From Kaistia granuli DSM 23481 (GTDB lineage Bacteria > Pseudomonadota > Alphaproteobacteria > Rhizobiales > Kaistiaceae), in assembly GCF_000380505.1 (NCBI RefSeq), contig NZ_AQYH01000010.1, positions 496,001 to 560,000 on the forward strand: DNA of 64,000 bases. Reading direction: 5' to 3'. The translations under genes were made by a program, and so were the position numbers. Below, in pieces: positions 17,191 through 26,778 of this stretch. Position 1 is the first letter of the stretch; each line of letters begins with the position of its first letter. The notes beneath the pieces are model-generated. The model had not been told where the DNA came from. It saw nothing but the letters and a program-made list of their open reading frames with translations, and did not search any database.

Positions 17191-18306
17191 ATGAGCGCAA
17201 GCACCCAATCGATTGAACGCACCGCCTGGGGCCGTCGCGGCACGGCCGGGGTCACCATCGCCGCCCGCCTGGGCTTCGATGACGTCACGCATCATTACGG
17301 CAATGCGCCGTCGCTGCGCGGCATCAAGCTCGACGTCGAACCGGGGGAGGTGGTCTGTCTTCTCGGTCGCTCGGGCTGTGGCAAGACGACGCTGCTGCGC
17401 GTCACGGCGGGCCTCGAACGGCCCTCGTCGGGGCGCATCACCGTCAATGGCCGCGAGATGGCCGGTCCGGCCGTATTCGTGCCGCCTGAAAAGCGCGGCG
17501 TCGGCCTGATGTTCCAGGACTATGCCCTGTTTCCGCACATGACGATCCTGAAGAACGTCATTTACGGCCTTGATGATCTGCCGCGCGCCGAGGCGGAGCG
17601 GCAAGGTCGGCTGGCGCTCGCCCGCGTCGGCCTCGACGGCTATGCCTCGGCCCATCCGCATGCTCTTTCGGGCGGTGAGCAGCAGCGCGTGGCACTCGCC
17701 CGCGCCATCGCGCCGCGTCCGTCCATGCTGCTGATGGACGAGCCGTTCTCCGGCCTCGACAAGCGCCTGCGCGACCATGTCCGCGAAGAGACGATGGCGA
17801 TCATCCGCGAGACGCGGGCGACCTGCATCATCGTCACCCACGATCCCGAGGAAGCGATGCGGATGGGCGACCGTATCGCGCTGATGCGACACGGCAAGCT
17901 GCTCCAGGTCGGCACCGCTCGCTACCTCTACGAGAAGCCGGTGGACCTCTATGCCGCCCGCTTCTTCTCCGAGCTGAACGAGTTCGAGGCCGTCGCGCAG
18001 AGTGGCCGGGTCGAGACGCCGATCGGCGTGTTCGGCGCGCATGGCCACGCCGATGGCGCGGCGCTTTCGGTCGGCATCCGGCCGCAGGGCGTGGGCTTCA
18101 CGATCGCCGGCGACGGCGTGCCGGGGCGCATCGTCGGCCACCAGTTCCTGGGCGAGGTGGATCTGCTCAGCGTCGTCATCGACGGCGTCGATCGTCCGAT
18201 CCGGGTGCGGACGCGCGACAATAGCGAGCCCTTTGTCGTCGGCAGCACGGTCTGGCTGACGGTCGATCCGCGCGAGGTTCTGGTGTTTGCTAAACAGGCC
18301 GAATAA
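17191..18306 (+). CDS. ABC transporter ATP-binding protein (Fbp/Pot-like)
   Basis: A 371-aa importer-type ATPase. Walker A is GRSGCGKTT, the Q-loop region FQDYALFPHMTI, the signature LSGGEQQRVALARA, Walker B LLMDEPFSG, and the switch His is in IVTHDPEEAM. The C-terminal ~100 residues form an OB/TOBE-type regulatory domain as in FbpC, PotA and CysA. No permease is encoded nearby, so its membrane partner must lie elsewhere, or the gene is a remnant of a larger system. It starts 57 nt after the TAXI gene, so cotranscription is likely. A TAXI protein with an ABC ATPase is an unusual pairing. Confidence 0.88.
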   Translation: MSASTQSIERTAWGRRGTAGVTIAARLGFDDVTHHYGNAPSLRGIKLDVEPGEVVCLLGRSGCGKTTLLRVTAGLERPSSGRITVNGREMAGPAVFVPPEKRGVGLMFQDYALFPHMTILKNVIYGLDDLPRAEAERQGRLALARVGLDGYASAHPHALSGGEQQRVALARAIAPRPSMLLMDEPFSGLDKRLRDHVREETMAIIRETRATCIIVTHDPEEAMRMGDRIALMRHGKLLQVGTARYLYEKPVDLYAARFFSELNEFEAVAQSGRVETPIGVFGAHGHADGAALSVGIRPQGVGFTIAGDGVPGRIVGHQFLGEVDLLSVVIDGVDRPIRVRTRDNSEPFVVGSTVWLTVDPREVLVFAKQAE

Positions 18307-18404
18307 CCCTACATGCCGGTCAGATGGTTGGTTGCGGCCGCAGGGTGTCTCTGCGATAGTCTCGCACCAAACGCGTTAGGCGTGATTTTTGTGGAGATGA
18401 GTTG

Positions 18405-18626
18405 ATGGGTTCTTTCAGCATCTGGCACTGGCTGATCGTGCTGGTGATCGTCCTCCTGCTCTTCGGCAAGGGGAAGATTTCGGATGTGATGGGCGACATG
18501 GCGAAGGGCGTTAAGAGCTTCAAGAAGGGGCTTGCCGACGACGATACCGCCGAAAAGCCGACGATCGACCACAAGCCTTCCGATGTCGTCTCGTCGAACA
18601 CCGACGAGAAGACCCGCGCCAGCTAA
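18405..18626 (+). CDS. tatA: Twin-arginine translocase subunit TatA
   Basis: A 73-aa single-pass protein that oligomerises to form the Tat translocation site. The N-terminal helix ([21 protein letters not shown]) ends in the conserved Phe-Gly, followed by an amphipathic helix ([14 protein letters not shown]) and a polar tail. I chose the ATG at 18405, with GGAGATGAG upstream; an in-frame TTG at 18402 adds one residue. It is first in a tatABC operon, 78 nt before tatB. Confidence 0.94.
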   Translation: MGSFSIWHWLIVLVIVLLLFGKGKISDVMGDMAKGVKSFKKGLADDDTAEKPTIDHKPSDVVSSNTDEKTRAS

Positions 18627-18703
18627 GGCCTGAACAAGGGCCGCGAAGCTGCCGGATTCGCGCCCATGCGCGAATTCCAGGTTAGGCCGATCGGTGTGAG
18701 ATA

Positions 18704-19327
18704 ATGCTGGATATCGGCTGGAGCGAATTGCTCGTCATCGCAGTGGTGGCGATTGTCGTGGTTGGTCCCAAGGATCTGCCACCGATGATGCGCGCGCTGG
18801 GACGCTCCCTCTCCAAGATGCGGAAGATGGCGGGCGAATTTCAGGGTCAGTTCAACGAGGCCCTGAAGGAAGCGGAACTCGACGACGTCAAGAAGTCGTT
18901 CGACGAGCTGCGCGGCCTGAACCCGATGAACGACATCAAGAACAGCCTGAACCCGCTGTCCGGGCCCGTCGCCAAGCCGGCGCCCGCGCCGGTGCCGCCG
19001 TCGGCCGACCAGCCGGCGCAGCTGATGACCGCCAGTGACGTCGTGCCCACTCCGGCGCCCGCCGCGGCGGAGCCGGTCGTCGCGGCCGAGGCAAAGCCTC
19101 CCCGCGCCAAGAAGAAGCCTGCCACGGCCCAGGCTGGCGACGCGCCGGCGACAAAGCCGCGGGCATCCCGGGCCAAGACGGTCAACGGGGAAGCCACTGC
19201 CAGCACGGGCGACGCGCCGGTTCGCCGGGCGCGCAAGCCGAAGCCGGCGGCCGACACTGCCGTCGCTTCGACGCCGGCCGCTGTCGAGCCCTCCGTCGCC
19301 AGTGTGACTGAAGAGCCCAAGACATGA
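18704..19327 (+). CDS. tatB: Twin-arginine translocase subunit TatB
   Basis: A 207-aa subunit of the TatBC receptor for twin-arginine signal peptides. The N-terminal membrane segment [20 protein letters not shown] and the hinge [13 protein letters not shown] are typical of TatB. The amphipathic helix with many charged residues follows to about residue 75. The rest is a long Ala/Pro/Lys-rich tail, a common feature of alphaproteobacterial TatB. The last codons overlap the tatC start (ATGA), which suggests translational coupling. Confidence 0.94.
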   Translation: MLDIGWSELLVIAVVAIVVVGPKDLPPMMRALGRSLSKMRKMAGEFQGQFNEALKEAELDDVKKSFDELRGLNPMNDIKNSLNPLSGPVAKPAPAPVPPSADQPAQLMTASDVVPTPAPAAAEPVVAAEAKPPRAKKKPATAQAGDAPATKPRASRAKTVNGEATASTGDAPVRRARKPKPAADTAVASTPAAVEPSVASVTEEPKT

Positions 19328-20136
19328 GCGACAAACCGACGGCCGAAGACGAGATCGAAGCGAGCCGCATGCCGCTGATGGACCATCTGATCGAGCTGCG
19401 CTCGCGGCTGATCAAGACGCTGGTCGCGGTTCTCGTCGCCTTCCTGGTCTGCTTCTATTTCGCCGGCACGATCTACAACATCCTCGTGCTGCCCTACGAG
19501 TGGGCGGTGGGTCCGGCCCAGGACGTGAAGCTGATCTACACGGCGCCGCAGGAGTATTTCCTGACGCAGATGAAGCTGGCGCTCTACGGCGCGGTGTTCA
19601 TCGCCTTCCCGGTCATCGCGATGCAGATCTACAAATTCGCGGCGCCGGGGCTCTACAAGCACGAGAAGCAGGCCTTCGTGCCTTACCTGATCGCGACGCC
19701 GGTGCTGTTTATCATCGGCGCGGGTCTGGTCTATTTCCTCGTCCTGCCGATGGCGCTGCACTTCTTCCTGTCGTTCCAGCAGACGGGCGGCGAGGGCAAG
19801 GCGCAGATCGAGGCGTTGTTCAAGGTCAACGAGTATCTCGGCCTGATCATGACGCTGACGCTCGCCTTCGGCATCGTGTTCCAGCTGCCGGTGGTGCTGA
19901 CGCTGCTGGGTCGGGCCGGCATCGTGTCGAGCCAGATGCTCAAGGACAAGCGCCGCTATGCGATCGTCATCGCTTTCGTCGTCGCGGCCGTTCTGACGCC
20001 GCCGGACGTCATCAGCCAGATCTCGCTGGCGATCCCCGCCATGCTTCTCTACGAGATCTCGATCTTTTCCGTGCGGATGGTCGAGCGCAAGCGCGCGGAA
20101 GCGGCTGCCGACGACGAAGAGGAAGAGGCGGCCTAA
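19324..20136 (+). CDS. tatC: Twin-arginine translocase subunit TatC
   Basis: A 270-aa integral membrane protein, the core of the Tat receptor. It shows six hydrophobic segments. The diagnostic N-terminal [18 protein letters not shown] with the conserved HLxELRxR motif is at about residues 17-34. The first periplasmic loop contains [18 protein letters not shown]. The cytoplasmic tail is acidic ([10 protein letters not shown]). A hairpin terminator lies shortly after the stop, so the operon probably ends here. Confidence 0.96.
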   Translation: MSDKPTAEDEIEASRMPLMDHLIELRSRLIKTLVAVLVAFLVCFYFAGTIYNILVLPYEWAVGPAQDVKLIYTAPQEYFLTQMKLALYGAVFIAFPVIAMQIYKFAAPGLYKHEKQAFVPYLIATPVLFIIGAGLVYFLVLPMALHFFLSFQQTGGEGKAQIEALFKVNEYLGLIMTLTLAFGIVFQLPVVLTLLGRAGIVSSQMLKDKRRYAIVIAFVVAAVLTPPDVISQISLAIPAMLLYEISIFSVRMVERKRAEAAADDEEEEAA

Positions 20137-20164
20137 GGTCGACCTGTTTCTCCGGCTCCGATTG

Positions 20165-20203
20165 GAAGGCCGCGTCTCGCAGAGGCGTGGCCTTCTTCGT
20201 TTT
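20165..20203 (+). terminator. Intrinsic terminator of tatABC
   Basis: GAAGGCC (20165-20171) pairs with GGCCTTC (20189-20195), with further partial pairing inside the loop region, and the stem is followed by TTCGTTTT. It starts 28 nt after the tatC stop. Confidence 0.7.
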
Positions 20204-20254
20204 CGGGCGCGGCCTCGCCGCTCGCGGGTTGATCCGCCGGCCCAGTCACACTAT

Positions 20255-20300
20255 CCGTCATCCGGCGACACGCTTCGCTCCGCTGCGGCCGGGATGACGG
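20255..20300 (+). repeat. Dispersed inverted repeat upstream of serS
   Basis: CCGTCATCCGGC (20255-20266) and GCCGGGATGACGG (20288-20300) form a near-perfect hairpin with one unpaired base. The right arm shares CCGGGATGACGG with the repeats at 2160-2171 and 30725-30736, so this is a third copy of a family of intergenic palindromes. It ends 24 nt before serS. Confidence 0.65.
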
Positions 20301-20324
20301 CCGCCTTCTCTTCGAGGCTCGATC

Positions 20325-21638
20325 ATGCTCGACATCAAATGGATCCGCGAAAACCCCGACGCGCTCGACCGTGCGCTCGCCAGTCGTGGGGCCGAGCCGA
20401 TCTCGTCGAAGCTGATCGCGCTGGACGAGGCGCGCCGCGCCCACATCGTCCAGGTCCAGGCCGCCCAGGAACGCCGCAATGCCGCCTCGAAGGAGATCGG
20501 CAAGGCCAAGGCCGCCAAGGACGAGGAAACGGCCCAGCGCCTGATGGCGGAAGTGTCGACGATCAAGGAATTCCTGGCGCATGCCGAGGACGAGGAGCGC
20601 CGGCTCAACAAGGAGCTGGACGACGCGCTCGCCGTCATCCCGAACCTGCCGCTCGAGGATGTTCCCGTCGGCAAGGACGAGGCCGACAACGTCCTCTATT
20701 TCGGTCGCAACCAAACGGAGGAGCAGGCGGCCGCGGCGCGTCCGAAGAAGCGCGTCCATGCCTTTGCCGCGAAAGAGCATTTCGAGATCGGCGAGGCCAT
20801 GGGCCTGATGGATTTCGAGGCGGCGGCGAAGCTTTCGGGCAGCCGCTTCGTCGTGCTCAAGGGCCAGCTGGCCCGGATGGAGCGCGCCATCGGCCAGTTC
20901 ATGCTCGACCTGCACACCAACGAGAACGGCTATACCGAGGTGCAGCCGCCGCTTCTGGTCAAGGACGATCCGCTCTATGGCACGGCGCAGCTGCCGAAAT
21001 TCGCCGAGGATCTGTTCAAGGCGGGCGAGCAGCATTGGCTGATCCCGACTGCCGAGGTGCCGCTGACCAATCTGGTGCGCGAGAGTATCCTCGACGAAAA
21101 GGAGCTGCCGCTCCGCTTCACGGCGCTGACGCCCTGCTTCCGCTCGGAAGCGGGTTCGGCCGGCCGCGACACGCGCGGCATGCTGCGCCAGCACCAGTTC
21201 AACAAGGTCGAGCTCGTCTCGATCACTACGCCCGAGACGTCGATCGACGAGCATGAGCGCATGCTCGGCTGCGCCGAGGAAGTGCTGAAGCGGCTCGACC
21301 TGCATTACCGCGTCATGACGCTCTGCACCGGCGACATGGGCTTCGGTTCGCGCAAGACCTACGACATCGAGGTCTGGCTGCCGGGGCAGAACACCTATCG
21401 CGAGATCTCGTCCGTCTCCGTCTGCGACGATTTCCAGGCACGGCGCATGAATGCGCGCTATCGCCAGGGCGCCGAGAAGGGCACCCGCTTCGTCCACACG
21501 CTGAACGGTTCGGGCACGGCGGTCGGCCGCGCGCTGATCGCCGTCATCGAGAACTACCAGAACGAGGACGGCTCCATCACGGTGCCGGCGGCGCTGAAGC
21601 CCTATATGGGCGGGCTCGACAAGGTGGGGGCGGCATAA
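20325..21638 (+). CDS. serS: Seryl-tRNA synthetase
   Basis: A 437-aa class II synthetase that charges tRNA-Ser and tRNA-Sec-type substrates. The N-terminal coiled-coil arm that grips the tRNA occupies about residues 30-105. Motif 2 is in [25 protein letters not shown], and motif 3 near the C-terminus is in [19 protein letters not shown]. The start [15 protein letters not shown] is canonical. It is preceded by the tatC terminator and a repeat, so it probably has its own promoter. Confidence 0.97.
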   Translation: MLDIKWIRENPDALDRALASRGAEPISSKLIALDEARRAHIVQVQAAQERRNAASKEIGKAKAAKDEETAQRLMAEVSTIKEFLAHAEDEERRLNKELDDALAVIPNLPLEDVPVGKDEADNVLYFGRNQTEEQAAAARPKKRVHAFAAKEHFEIGEAMGLMDFEAAAKLSGSRFVVLKGQLARMERAIGQFMLDLHTNENGYTEVQPPLLVKDDPLYGTAQLPKFAEDLFKAGEQHWLIPTAEVPLTNLVRESILDEKELPLRFTALTPCFRSEAGSAGRDTRGMLRQHQFNKVELVSITTPETSIDEHERMLGCAEEVLKRLDLHYRVMTLCTGDMGFGSRKTYDIEVWLPGQNTYREISSVSVCDDFQARRMNARYRQGAEKGTRFVHTLNGSGTAVGRALIAVIENYQNEDGSITVPAALKPYMGGLDKVGAA

Positions 21639-21718
21639 CCGCTCCAGCCGGGCATCCTCCCGACCCATCGGCTTCCTCTCGACCGACACTCAGACGAATA
21701 GCGAAGGCTGACCCAGAC

Positions 21719-22477
21719 ATGCGCATCCTGATCACCAATGACGACGGCATCCACGCGCCCGGCCTTGCGGTGCTGGAGCGCATCGCGCGGACGCTTTCCG
21801 ACGATGTCTGGGTCGTCGCGCCCGAGACCGACCAGTCGGGCCTCGCCCATTCGCTGACGCTGAACGATCCGCTGCGCCTGCGCCAGGTCTCCGAGCAGAC
21901 CTATGCGGTTCGGGGCACGCCGACGGATTGCGTGATCATGGCAGTGCGCAAGGTGCTGGACCGTGCGCCCGATCTCGTCCTGTCCGGCGTCAATTCCGGC
22001 CAGAACGCCGCCGACGATGTCACCTATTCCGGCACCGTCGCCGGCGCCATCGAGGGGACGCTGCTCGGCATCCCGTCGATCGCGCTCAGCCAGGCCTATG
22101 ACTTCACCGACGGCCGCCGGGTCATTCCGTGGGAAACCGTCGAGGCGCATGCGCCGCGCATCCTGAAGAAGCTGATCGCGCATGGCTGCCCGCGCGGCGT
22201 GCTCTACAATCTGAACTTCCCGAACCGGGCGCCCGGCCTGGTTGCCGGCGTCGAGGTCACCTCGCAGGGCGTCGTCACGCACGGCCTGACGGTCGACGAG
22301 CGCAATGACGGCCGCGGCAATCCGTATTTCTGGCTGAAGCATCAGCGCATCGCCGAGGAACACGCGGCCGGCACCGATGTCGACGCGATCCGTCGCGGCG
22401 TCATCTCCGTCACGCCGCTTCGGCTCGACATGACGGCCTATGACCAGGCGCATGAGCTTAGGGCCCTGTTCGACTGA
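21719..22477 (+). CDS. surE: 5'/3'-nucleotidase SurE
   Basis: A 252-aa metal-dependent phosphatase for nucleoside monophosphates. The metal-binding DD in [16 protein letters not shown] is at residues 8-9, the catalytic segment [15 protein letters not shown] follows, and [22 protein letters not shown] is the second conserved metal site. The serS-surE-pcm-nlpD arrangement is widespread in proteobacteria and suggests a shared role in survival of stationary or stressed cells. Confidence 0.95.
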   Translation: MRILITNDDGIHAPGLAVLERIARTLSDDVWVVAPETDQSGLAHSLTLNDPLRLRQVSEQTYAVRGTPTDCVIMAVRKVLDRAPDLVLSGVNSGQNAADDVTYSGTVAGAIEGTLLGIPSIALSQAYDFTDGRRVIPWETVEAHAPRILKKLIAHGCPRGVLYNLNFPNRAPGLVAGVEVTSQGVVTHGLTVDERNDGRGNPYFWLKHQRIAEEHAAGTDVDAIRRGVISVTPLRLDMTAYDQAHELRALFD

Positions 22478-22643
22478 GCGGCGCTTTCCTGCCGGCAGAG
22501 GGCCGGGATCGCGCGCGGAATGGCGTGCGATCGGCCCGATGTCGCGATTTGGAACGAAATTGCAGAACGCGCCGCGTGCACTAAGACGGCGTTTACCACC
22601 TTTGCCGCATGATTATCGTTGTGTAGGCGAGGGCGCGTAGCGT

Positions 22644-23336
22644 ATGGCACTCGAAGCGGTTCAGTTTTACCCGACGGATTACGAGGCGTTCGACGACAGT
22701 CTTGTCCCGATCGCCGAATTCCTGCTGCGTCTTCGCCAGTTCGGCATCATGGACCGCCGCATGGTCGACGCCTTCGAGTCGATCTCGCGCGAGCCGTTCA
22801 TGCCCTCCGACATCCGCCGGGCGCCGCTGTTCGCGGAGCGTCCGCAGCCGATCGATTGCGGCCAGCTCAACACGCCGCCCATCCTCGCCGCCCGCATGAT
22901 CGAGGCTTTGGCGCCGACGACACGCTGTCGCGTGCTCGAGATCGGCACCGGCACGGGCTATCTGGCGGCCGTGCTCTCCCGTCTGTCCCGGCGCGTCTAT
23001 ACGATCGATCGCTTTCGCACGCTGGTGATGGCGGCGCAGTCGCGCTTCGAGATGCTGCGGATCGCCAACATCACCTCGGTCTTCGGCGACGGCCTGATCG
23101 GCTGGCCGGAGAAGGGGCCGTTCGACCGCATCGTCTGTTCCGCCTCGGCGCAGGCGGTGCCGCAGGCCTTCGTCGAATCGCTCAGCACGAGCGGCATACT
23201 GGTAATGCCGATCGGCCCCGATGACGGCATCCAGACCATGACCCGTTTCATCCGCGTCGACCGCCAGCTGGTGGCGACGCCGATCTGCCCGGTCCGCATG
23301 GTGCCGCTGATCCGGGGCAAGGCGGCCCGGCTCTAG
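22644..23336 (+). CDS. pcm: Protein-L-isoaspartate O-methyltransferase
   Basis: A 230-aa SAM-dependent enzyme that starts repair of isoaspartyl residues in damaged proteins. The SAM-binding motif is VLEIGTGTGYLAAVLSRL, preceded by the family element AERPQPIDCGQLNTPPILAARM. ACSASAQAVPQA-like acceptor sequence (CSASAQAVPQAF) is also present. It has no poly-lysine or other tail. The ATG at 22644 lies 166 nt after surE, in a gap without a clear terminator. Confidence 0.9.
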   Translation: MALEAVQFYPTDYEAFDDSLVPIAEFLLRLRQFGIMDRRMVDAFESISREPFMPSDIRRAPLFAERPQPIDCGQLNTPPILAARMIEALAPTTRCRVLEIGTGTGYLAAVLSRLSRRVYTIDRFRTLVMAAQSRFEMLRIANITSVFGDGLIGWPEKGPFDRIVCSASAQAVPQAFVESLSTSGILVMPIGPDDGIQTMTRFIRVDRQLVATPICPVRMVPLIRGKAARL

Positions 23337-23510
23337 GCTCTGTCCTCATCCCTCATCGAACGCTGATTCGACGCGATCTTGCTTCGCCGAATGTCGCGCG
23401 GTCTTAACCGTGTCCGGCGTGCGTGCTCCACAGCCATGTGTCCGGATGGAGGCGAGTTGGCGCGGCTTTGCGAGGGTTGCACGTGGCGCCGGCGAAATTT
23501 CAGTTCGTGC

Positions 23511-23526
23511 TTAAGCCTTTATAAAC
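23511..23526 (+). promoter_or_regulatory. Possible CtrA-like site upstream of the LysM/LytM gene
   Basis: TTAA (23511-23514), 7 bases, then TAAAC (23522-23526) resembles the CtrA box TTAA-N7-TTAAC with one mismatch. It lies about 50 bp before the ATG at 23579, in a place suited to promoter control. A further TTAACC half-site is at 23404-23409. This is a pattern match only. Confidence 0.3.
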
Positions 23527-23578
23527 GTTACCAGCGTTTAGTGGCGTCATGTGTGGTGTGGCGTTGCGAGTAGGCTCG

Positions 23579-25093
23579 ATGTGCAGAAATGTTTCCTCTT
23601 TTCGGTCTCGGACTCTCTCTCAGGTCGCGGTTGTCGCGCTTCTCGCGGGCCTGACCGCGGCGTGCAGCTCCGACGGCGGGCGCTACGGTTCCATCTTCAC
23701 CGGTAGCACGGCCAATCAGAAGCAGATCATCGGCGGCGGCAACCAGCCGATGCCGGCTCCGGTTGACTACAGCTACAGCAACGACGTGGTGGCAACGCCG
23801 CCGCCGTCGCGGTCTGTCAGCCGCTCTGACCTGCCGCCCATGTTGCCGGGCGTTCAGCAGGGCTCGCAGCAGGTGGCTGCGGCTCCGTCCTATGGCACGC
23901 CCAGTTACGAAGCGCCGCGCGGCTACACGCCGCCTTCCGCCTCGAACCAGCCGGTTGCCCCGACTCAGGTCGCCTCGGCCGCCCAGCCGCCGCGTCGCGG
24001 CGGTGCCTGGTCGACCGAGGGTGGCACGGTCGTGACGCTCGGACCGGGCGAGACCCTTTCGTCGGTATCGCGTCGCTACGGTGTTCCGATCAAGGAGCTG
24101 GCGAAGGTCAACAACATCGCCAACCCGTCCCAGGTCGGCTCCGGCACCCGCCTGACCATTCCGACCTACGGCATGAGTGGCGCCGCCGTCGCGTCGGCCC
24201 AGAACGCGCCGCAGTCGGGCGACGCGACGCAGCTGGTCGCCGGTCCGGCACCGGCCGGCGAGCGCAAGCCCGTTGCTGCCGCCGAGGCGCCGCTCAATGG
24301 CCTGCACACGGTATCGCCCGGCCAGACGCTGTCGTCGATCGCCCGTCTCTATGGCGTCAGCGCCAAGCAGCTCGCGGCCGCCAACAGCCTTACCTCGGCC
24401 AATCAGCTGAAGTCCGGCCAGAAGCTCCGCATTCCGGGCAACGACCAGAATCCGCAGGCCGTGGCGCTGCGCAACGATCCGTCCCGTCGCGAGGAAAAGC
24501 CGCACGGCGAGGATCCGAACAGCAAGCCGCTCGCCGCGAACGCCCCGCAGAAGGCCGATCCGACGACGACCGCGGCGATCGCCAAGCCGGGCGCGCCGTC
24601 GGCCGGTCTGGCCGAGGCTACCGCCGTTACCAAGAACCAGCCCGTCGCCTACGAGCCGCCGTCCGAGGACAAGGCGACCGCCACCAATGCGAGCCTCGAT
24701 CCGGGTTCAGCCAACGGAACCACGTTCCGCTGGCCGGTGCGCGGCCGCATCATCACCGGCTTCGGCGCTTCGGCGACCGGCGAGAAGAATGACGGCATCA
24801 ATCTCGCCGTGCCGGAAGGCACGTCGATCAAGGCCGCCGAGGCCGGCACCGTGATCTATGCCGGCAACGAGCTCGAGGGTTACGGCAATCTGGTGCTCGT
24901 CCGTCACTCGGACGGCTGGGTCTCGGCCTATGCCCACAACAGCAAGATCCTGGTCAAGCGCGGCGATACGGTCCGTCGCGGCCAGATCATCTCGCAGGCG
25001 GGCTCGTCCGGCTCGGTCAACGCGCCGCAGCTGCATTTCGAGCTCCGCAGGGGCTCGAAGCCGGTCAACCCGCTGGACTACTTGCAGGGCTGA
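23579..25093 (+). CDS. LysM/LytM lipoprotein, NlpD/DipM-like amidase activator
   Basis: A 504-aa lipoprotein. The signal ends in lipobox LTAAC with Cys29. A Pro/Ser-rich linker is followed by LysM 1 (about 149-198), LysM 2 (about 240-290), a second linker and a C-terminal M23/LytM domain (about 381-503). Three of four zinc ligands are missing: the usual H-x3-D is N404-x3-N408, and the usual HxH is Q484-x-H486. So it is probably not a peptidase but an activator of cell-wall amidases in septum splitting, like E. coli NlpD. The ATG at 23579 gives the best lipoprotein signal. Confidence 0.88.
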   Translation: MCRNVSSFRSRTLSQVAVVALLAGLTAACSSDGGRYGSIFTGSTANQKQIIGGGNQPMPAPVDYSYSNDVVATPPPSRSVSRSDLPPMLPGVQQGSQQVAAAPSYGTPSYEAPRGYTPPSASNQPVAPTQVASAAQPPRRGGAWSTEGGTVVTLGPGETLSSVSRRYGVPIKELAKVNNIANPSQVGSGTRLTIPTYGMSGAAVASAQNAPQSGDATQLVAGPAPAGERKPVAAAEAPLNGLHTVSPGQTLSSIARLYGVSAKQLAAANSLTSANQLKSGQKLRIPGNDQNPQAVALRNDPSRREEKPHGEDPNSKPLAANAPQKADPTTTAAIAKPGAPSAGLAEATAVTKNQPVAYEPPSEDKATATNASLDPGSANGTTFRWPVRGRIITGFGASATGEKNDGINLAVPEGTSIKAAEAGTVIYAGNELEGYGNLVLVRHSDGWVSAYAHNSKILVKRGDTVRRGQIISQAGSSGSVNAPQLHFELRRGSKPVNPLDYLQG

Positions 25094-25162
25094 CCGACTG
25101 ATCCTGGCCGGTGTGATCTCGTCTCGTGAGGATCATCCGGTCACAACGCTGGTGGGGCGGCT

Positions 25163-26047
25163 TCAGCCTGCAAGAGCGACCCCAAGTCGCCCCGCCAGAT
25201 CCTGCACATACTGCCAGGCGACGCGGCCCGACCGCGCGCCGCGCGTCGTGGACCATTCCAGCGCCTCGGCCCTGAGAACGTCCGGCGCCACATCCAGCCC
25301 GAAATGCTCGGCATAGCCGTTCACCATCGCGAGATAGTCGTCCTGGCTACATTTGTGGAAACCGAGCCACAGTCCGAAGCGATCGGACAGCGACACCTTC
25401 TCCTCGACAGCTTCACCCGGATTGATCGCCGTCGAGCGCTCGTTCTCCATCATGTCGCGCGGCAGCAGGTGGCGGCGGTTCGACGTCGCGTAGAACACGA
25501 CATTCTCCGGCCGTCCCTCGACGCCGCCGTCCAGCGCTGCCTTGAGCGACTTGTAGGACGTGTCGTCATTGTCGAAGGAGAGATCGTCGCAGAACAGGAT
25601 GAAGCGACGATCGAGCCCGCGCACCAGCGTCATCAGTTCCGGCAAGCTGTCGATGTCCTCGCGATGAATCTCGATCAGCTTCATCGGATGGCCGCCGGGC
25701 AGCTTGGACGGATCGCCATTGATGGTGGCGTGCGCCGCCTTGACCAGCGAGCTCTTGCCCATGCCGCGCGCGCCCCAGAGCAGCACGTTGTTGGCCGGCA
25801 GGCCGCGGGCGAAACGATCGGTGTTCTCGACCAGGATATCGCGCACGCGGTCGACGCCCTTCAGGAGCACCATCTCGACGCGGTTGACCTTTGGCACCGG
25901 CTGCAGCGTGCCAGTTGAGGCCTGCCAGACGAAGGCGTCGGCGGCGTCAGGGTCGAATTTCGGCCGCGCCGGCGGCACGGCGCGTTCGATCAGGGCGATG
26001 AGCCGGTCGAGGCGATCGGCGACGGACTTCAGGGGATCTTCTGTCAC
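25163..26047 (-). CDS. DUF815 family AAA ATPase
   Basis: A 294-aa ATPase. Walker A is GARGMGKSS, Walker B is RFILFCDDLSF, and the sensor region FYATSNRRHLLPRDMMEN with the following SLSDRFGLWLGFHKC is diagnostic of DUF815. The role is not established. I chose GTG 26047 because GAGGAAAT precedes it; the longer frame to 26218 is upstream noise. It converges on the LysM/LytM gene and diverges from yajC, which is the usual position in Hyphomicrobiales. Confidence 0.87.
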   Translation of the reverse strand: MTEDPLKSVADRLDRLIALIERAVPPARPKFDPDAADAFVWQASTGTLQPVPKVNRVEMVLLKGVDRVRDILVENTDRFARGLPANNVLLWGARGMGKSSLVKAAHATINGDPSKLPGGHPMKLIEIHREDIDSLPELMTLVRGLDRRFILFCDDLSFDNDDTSYKSLKAALDGGVEGRPENVVFYATSNRRHLLPRDMMENERSTAINPGEAVEEKVSLSDRFGLWLGFHKCSQDDYLAMVNGYAEHFGLDVAPDVLRAEALEWSTTRGARSGRVAWQYVQDLAGRLGVALAG

Positions 26048-26232
26048 AGTGCATTTCCTCGGGCCGCACCTTACCTCACGCGTGTTGCGAGGCCTGCGGG
26101 CGGCGCCGGCAGCTGGGGGTGAAGGCGTTCGGAGGAAGGGGAAACCCTTCATCCAGCCCTCCGGAGGCTGGCTTCGCGCTTGCTGGCGCAGGTTCCGGAC
26201 GACAATCGCCACTATCATGCGGGCGCGGCCAT

Positions 26233-26260
26233 TTGCAAAGGCTTGCCGCGTGGTTATATT
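26233..26260 (+). promoter_or_regulatory. Predicted promoter of yajC-secD-secF
   Basis: TTGCAA (26233-26238), a 16-bp spacer and TATATT (26255-26260) fit a sigma70-type promoter about 115 bp before the yajC ATG. It sits in the 328-base gene-free region 26048-26375, which otherwise holds only an imperfect CCAGCC/GGCTGG palindrome near 26153-26171. Confidence 0.45.
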
Positions 26261-26375
26261 CCGCGCCGTTTCGCGTACCGCTGTCTCTCCCTATGTGAAG
26301 GTCGGCGCAAACCACGCGTCTTGATCCGACGGGCCATCAGCGGACCCGCCAACGCCACAGGGAGCTTCTATTTTC

Positions 26376-26714
26376 ATGTTCATTACACCCGCCTTCGCAC
26401 AGGCCGCCGGCGCTTCCGCCGGTGGAGCCGACCTGCTCATTCAGTTCGTCCCCTTCATCTTCGTCTTCGCCATCATGTGGTTCCTGATGATTCGGCCGCA
26501 GCGGCAGAAGCAGAAGGCGCACCAGGAGATGATCAAGGGCGCCCGTCGTGGTGACACGGTCGTGCTTTCGGGCGGCCTGATCGGCAAGATCAACAAGGTC
26601 GTGGACGATTCCGAGTTGCTGCTGGAAGTCGCCGAGGGCGTGCGCGTTCGCGTGTCGCGTGCTGCCATCGCCGATGTGCGCGCCAAGGGCGAGCCGGCCA
26701 AGGACGGCGAATAA
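26376..26714 (+). CDS. yajC: Preprotein translocase subunit YajC
   Basis: A 112-aa single-pass membrane protein associated with SecDF-YidC. The transmembrane helix (LIQFVPFIFVFAIMWFLMI) is followed by the signature RPQRQKQKAHQEMI and the conserved GDTVVLSGGLIGKINKV core. The N-terminus MFITPAFAQAAG is like other alphaproteobacterial members. It opens the yajC-secD-secF operon. Confidence 0.95.
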   Translation: MFITPAFAQAAGASAGGADLLIQFVPFIFVFAIMWFLMIRPQRQKQKAHQEMIKGARRGDTVVLSGGLIGKINKVVDDSELLLEVAEGVRVRVSRAAIADVRAKGEPAKDGE

Positions 26715-26778
26715 GCCGCCTCACGCTCCCCTGATGAAACGGCCCGCCTAAGGGCCGAAATCGACTGGAACGGTTTCC

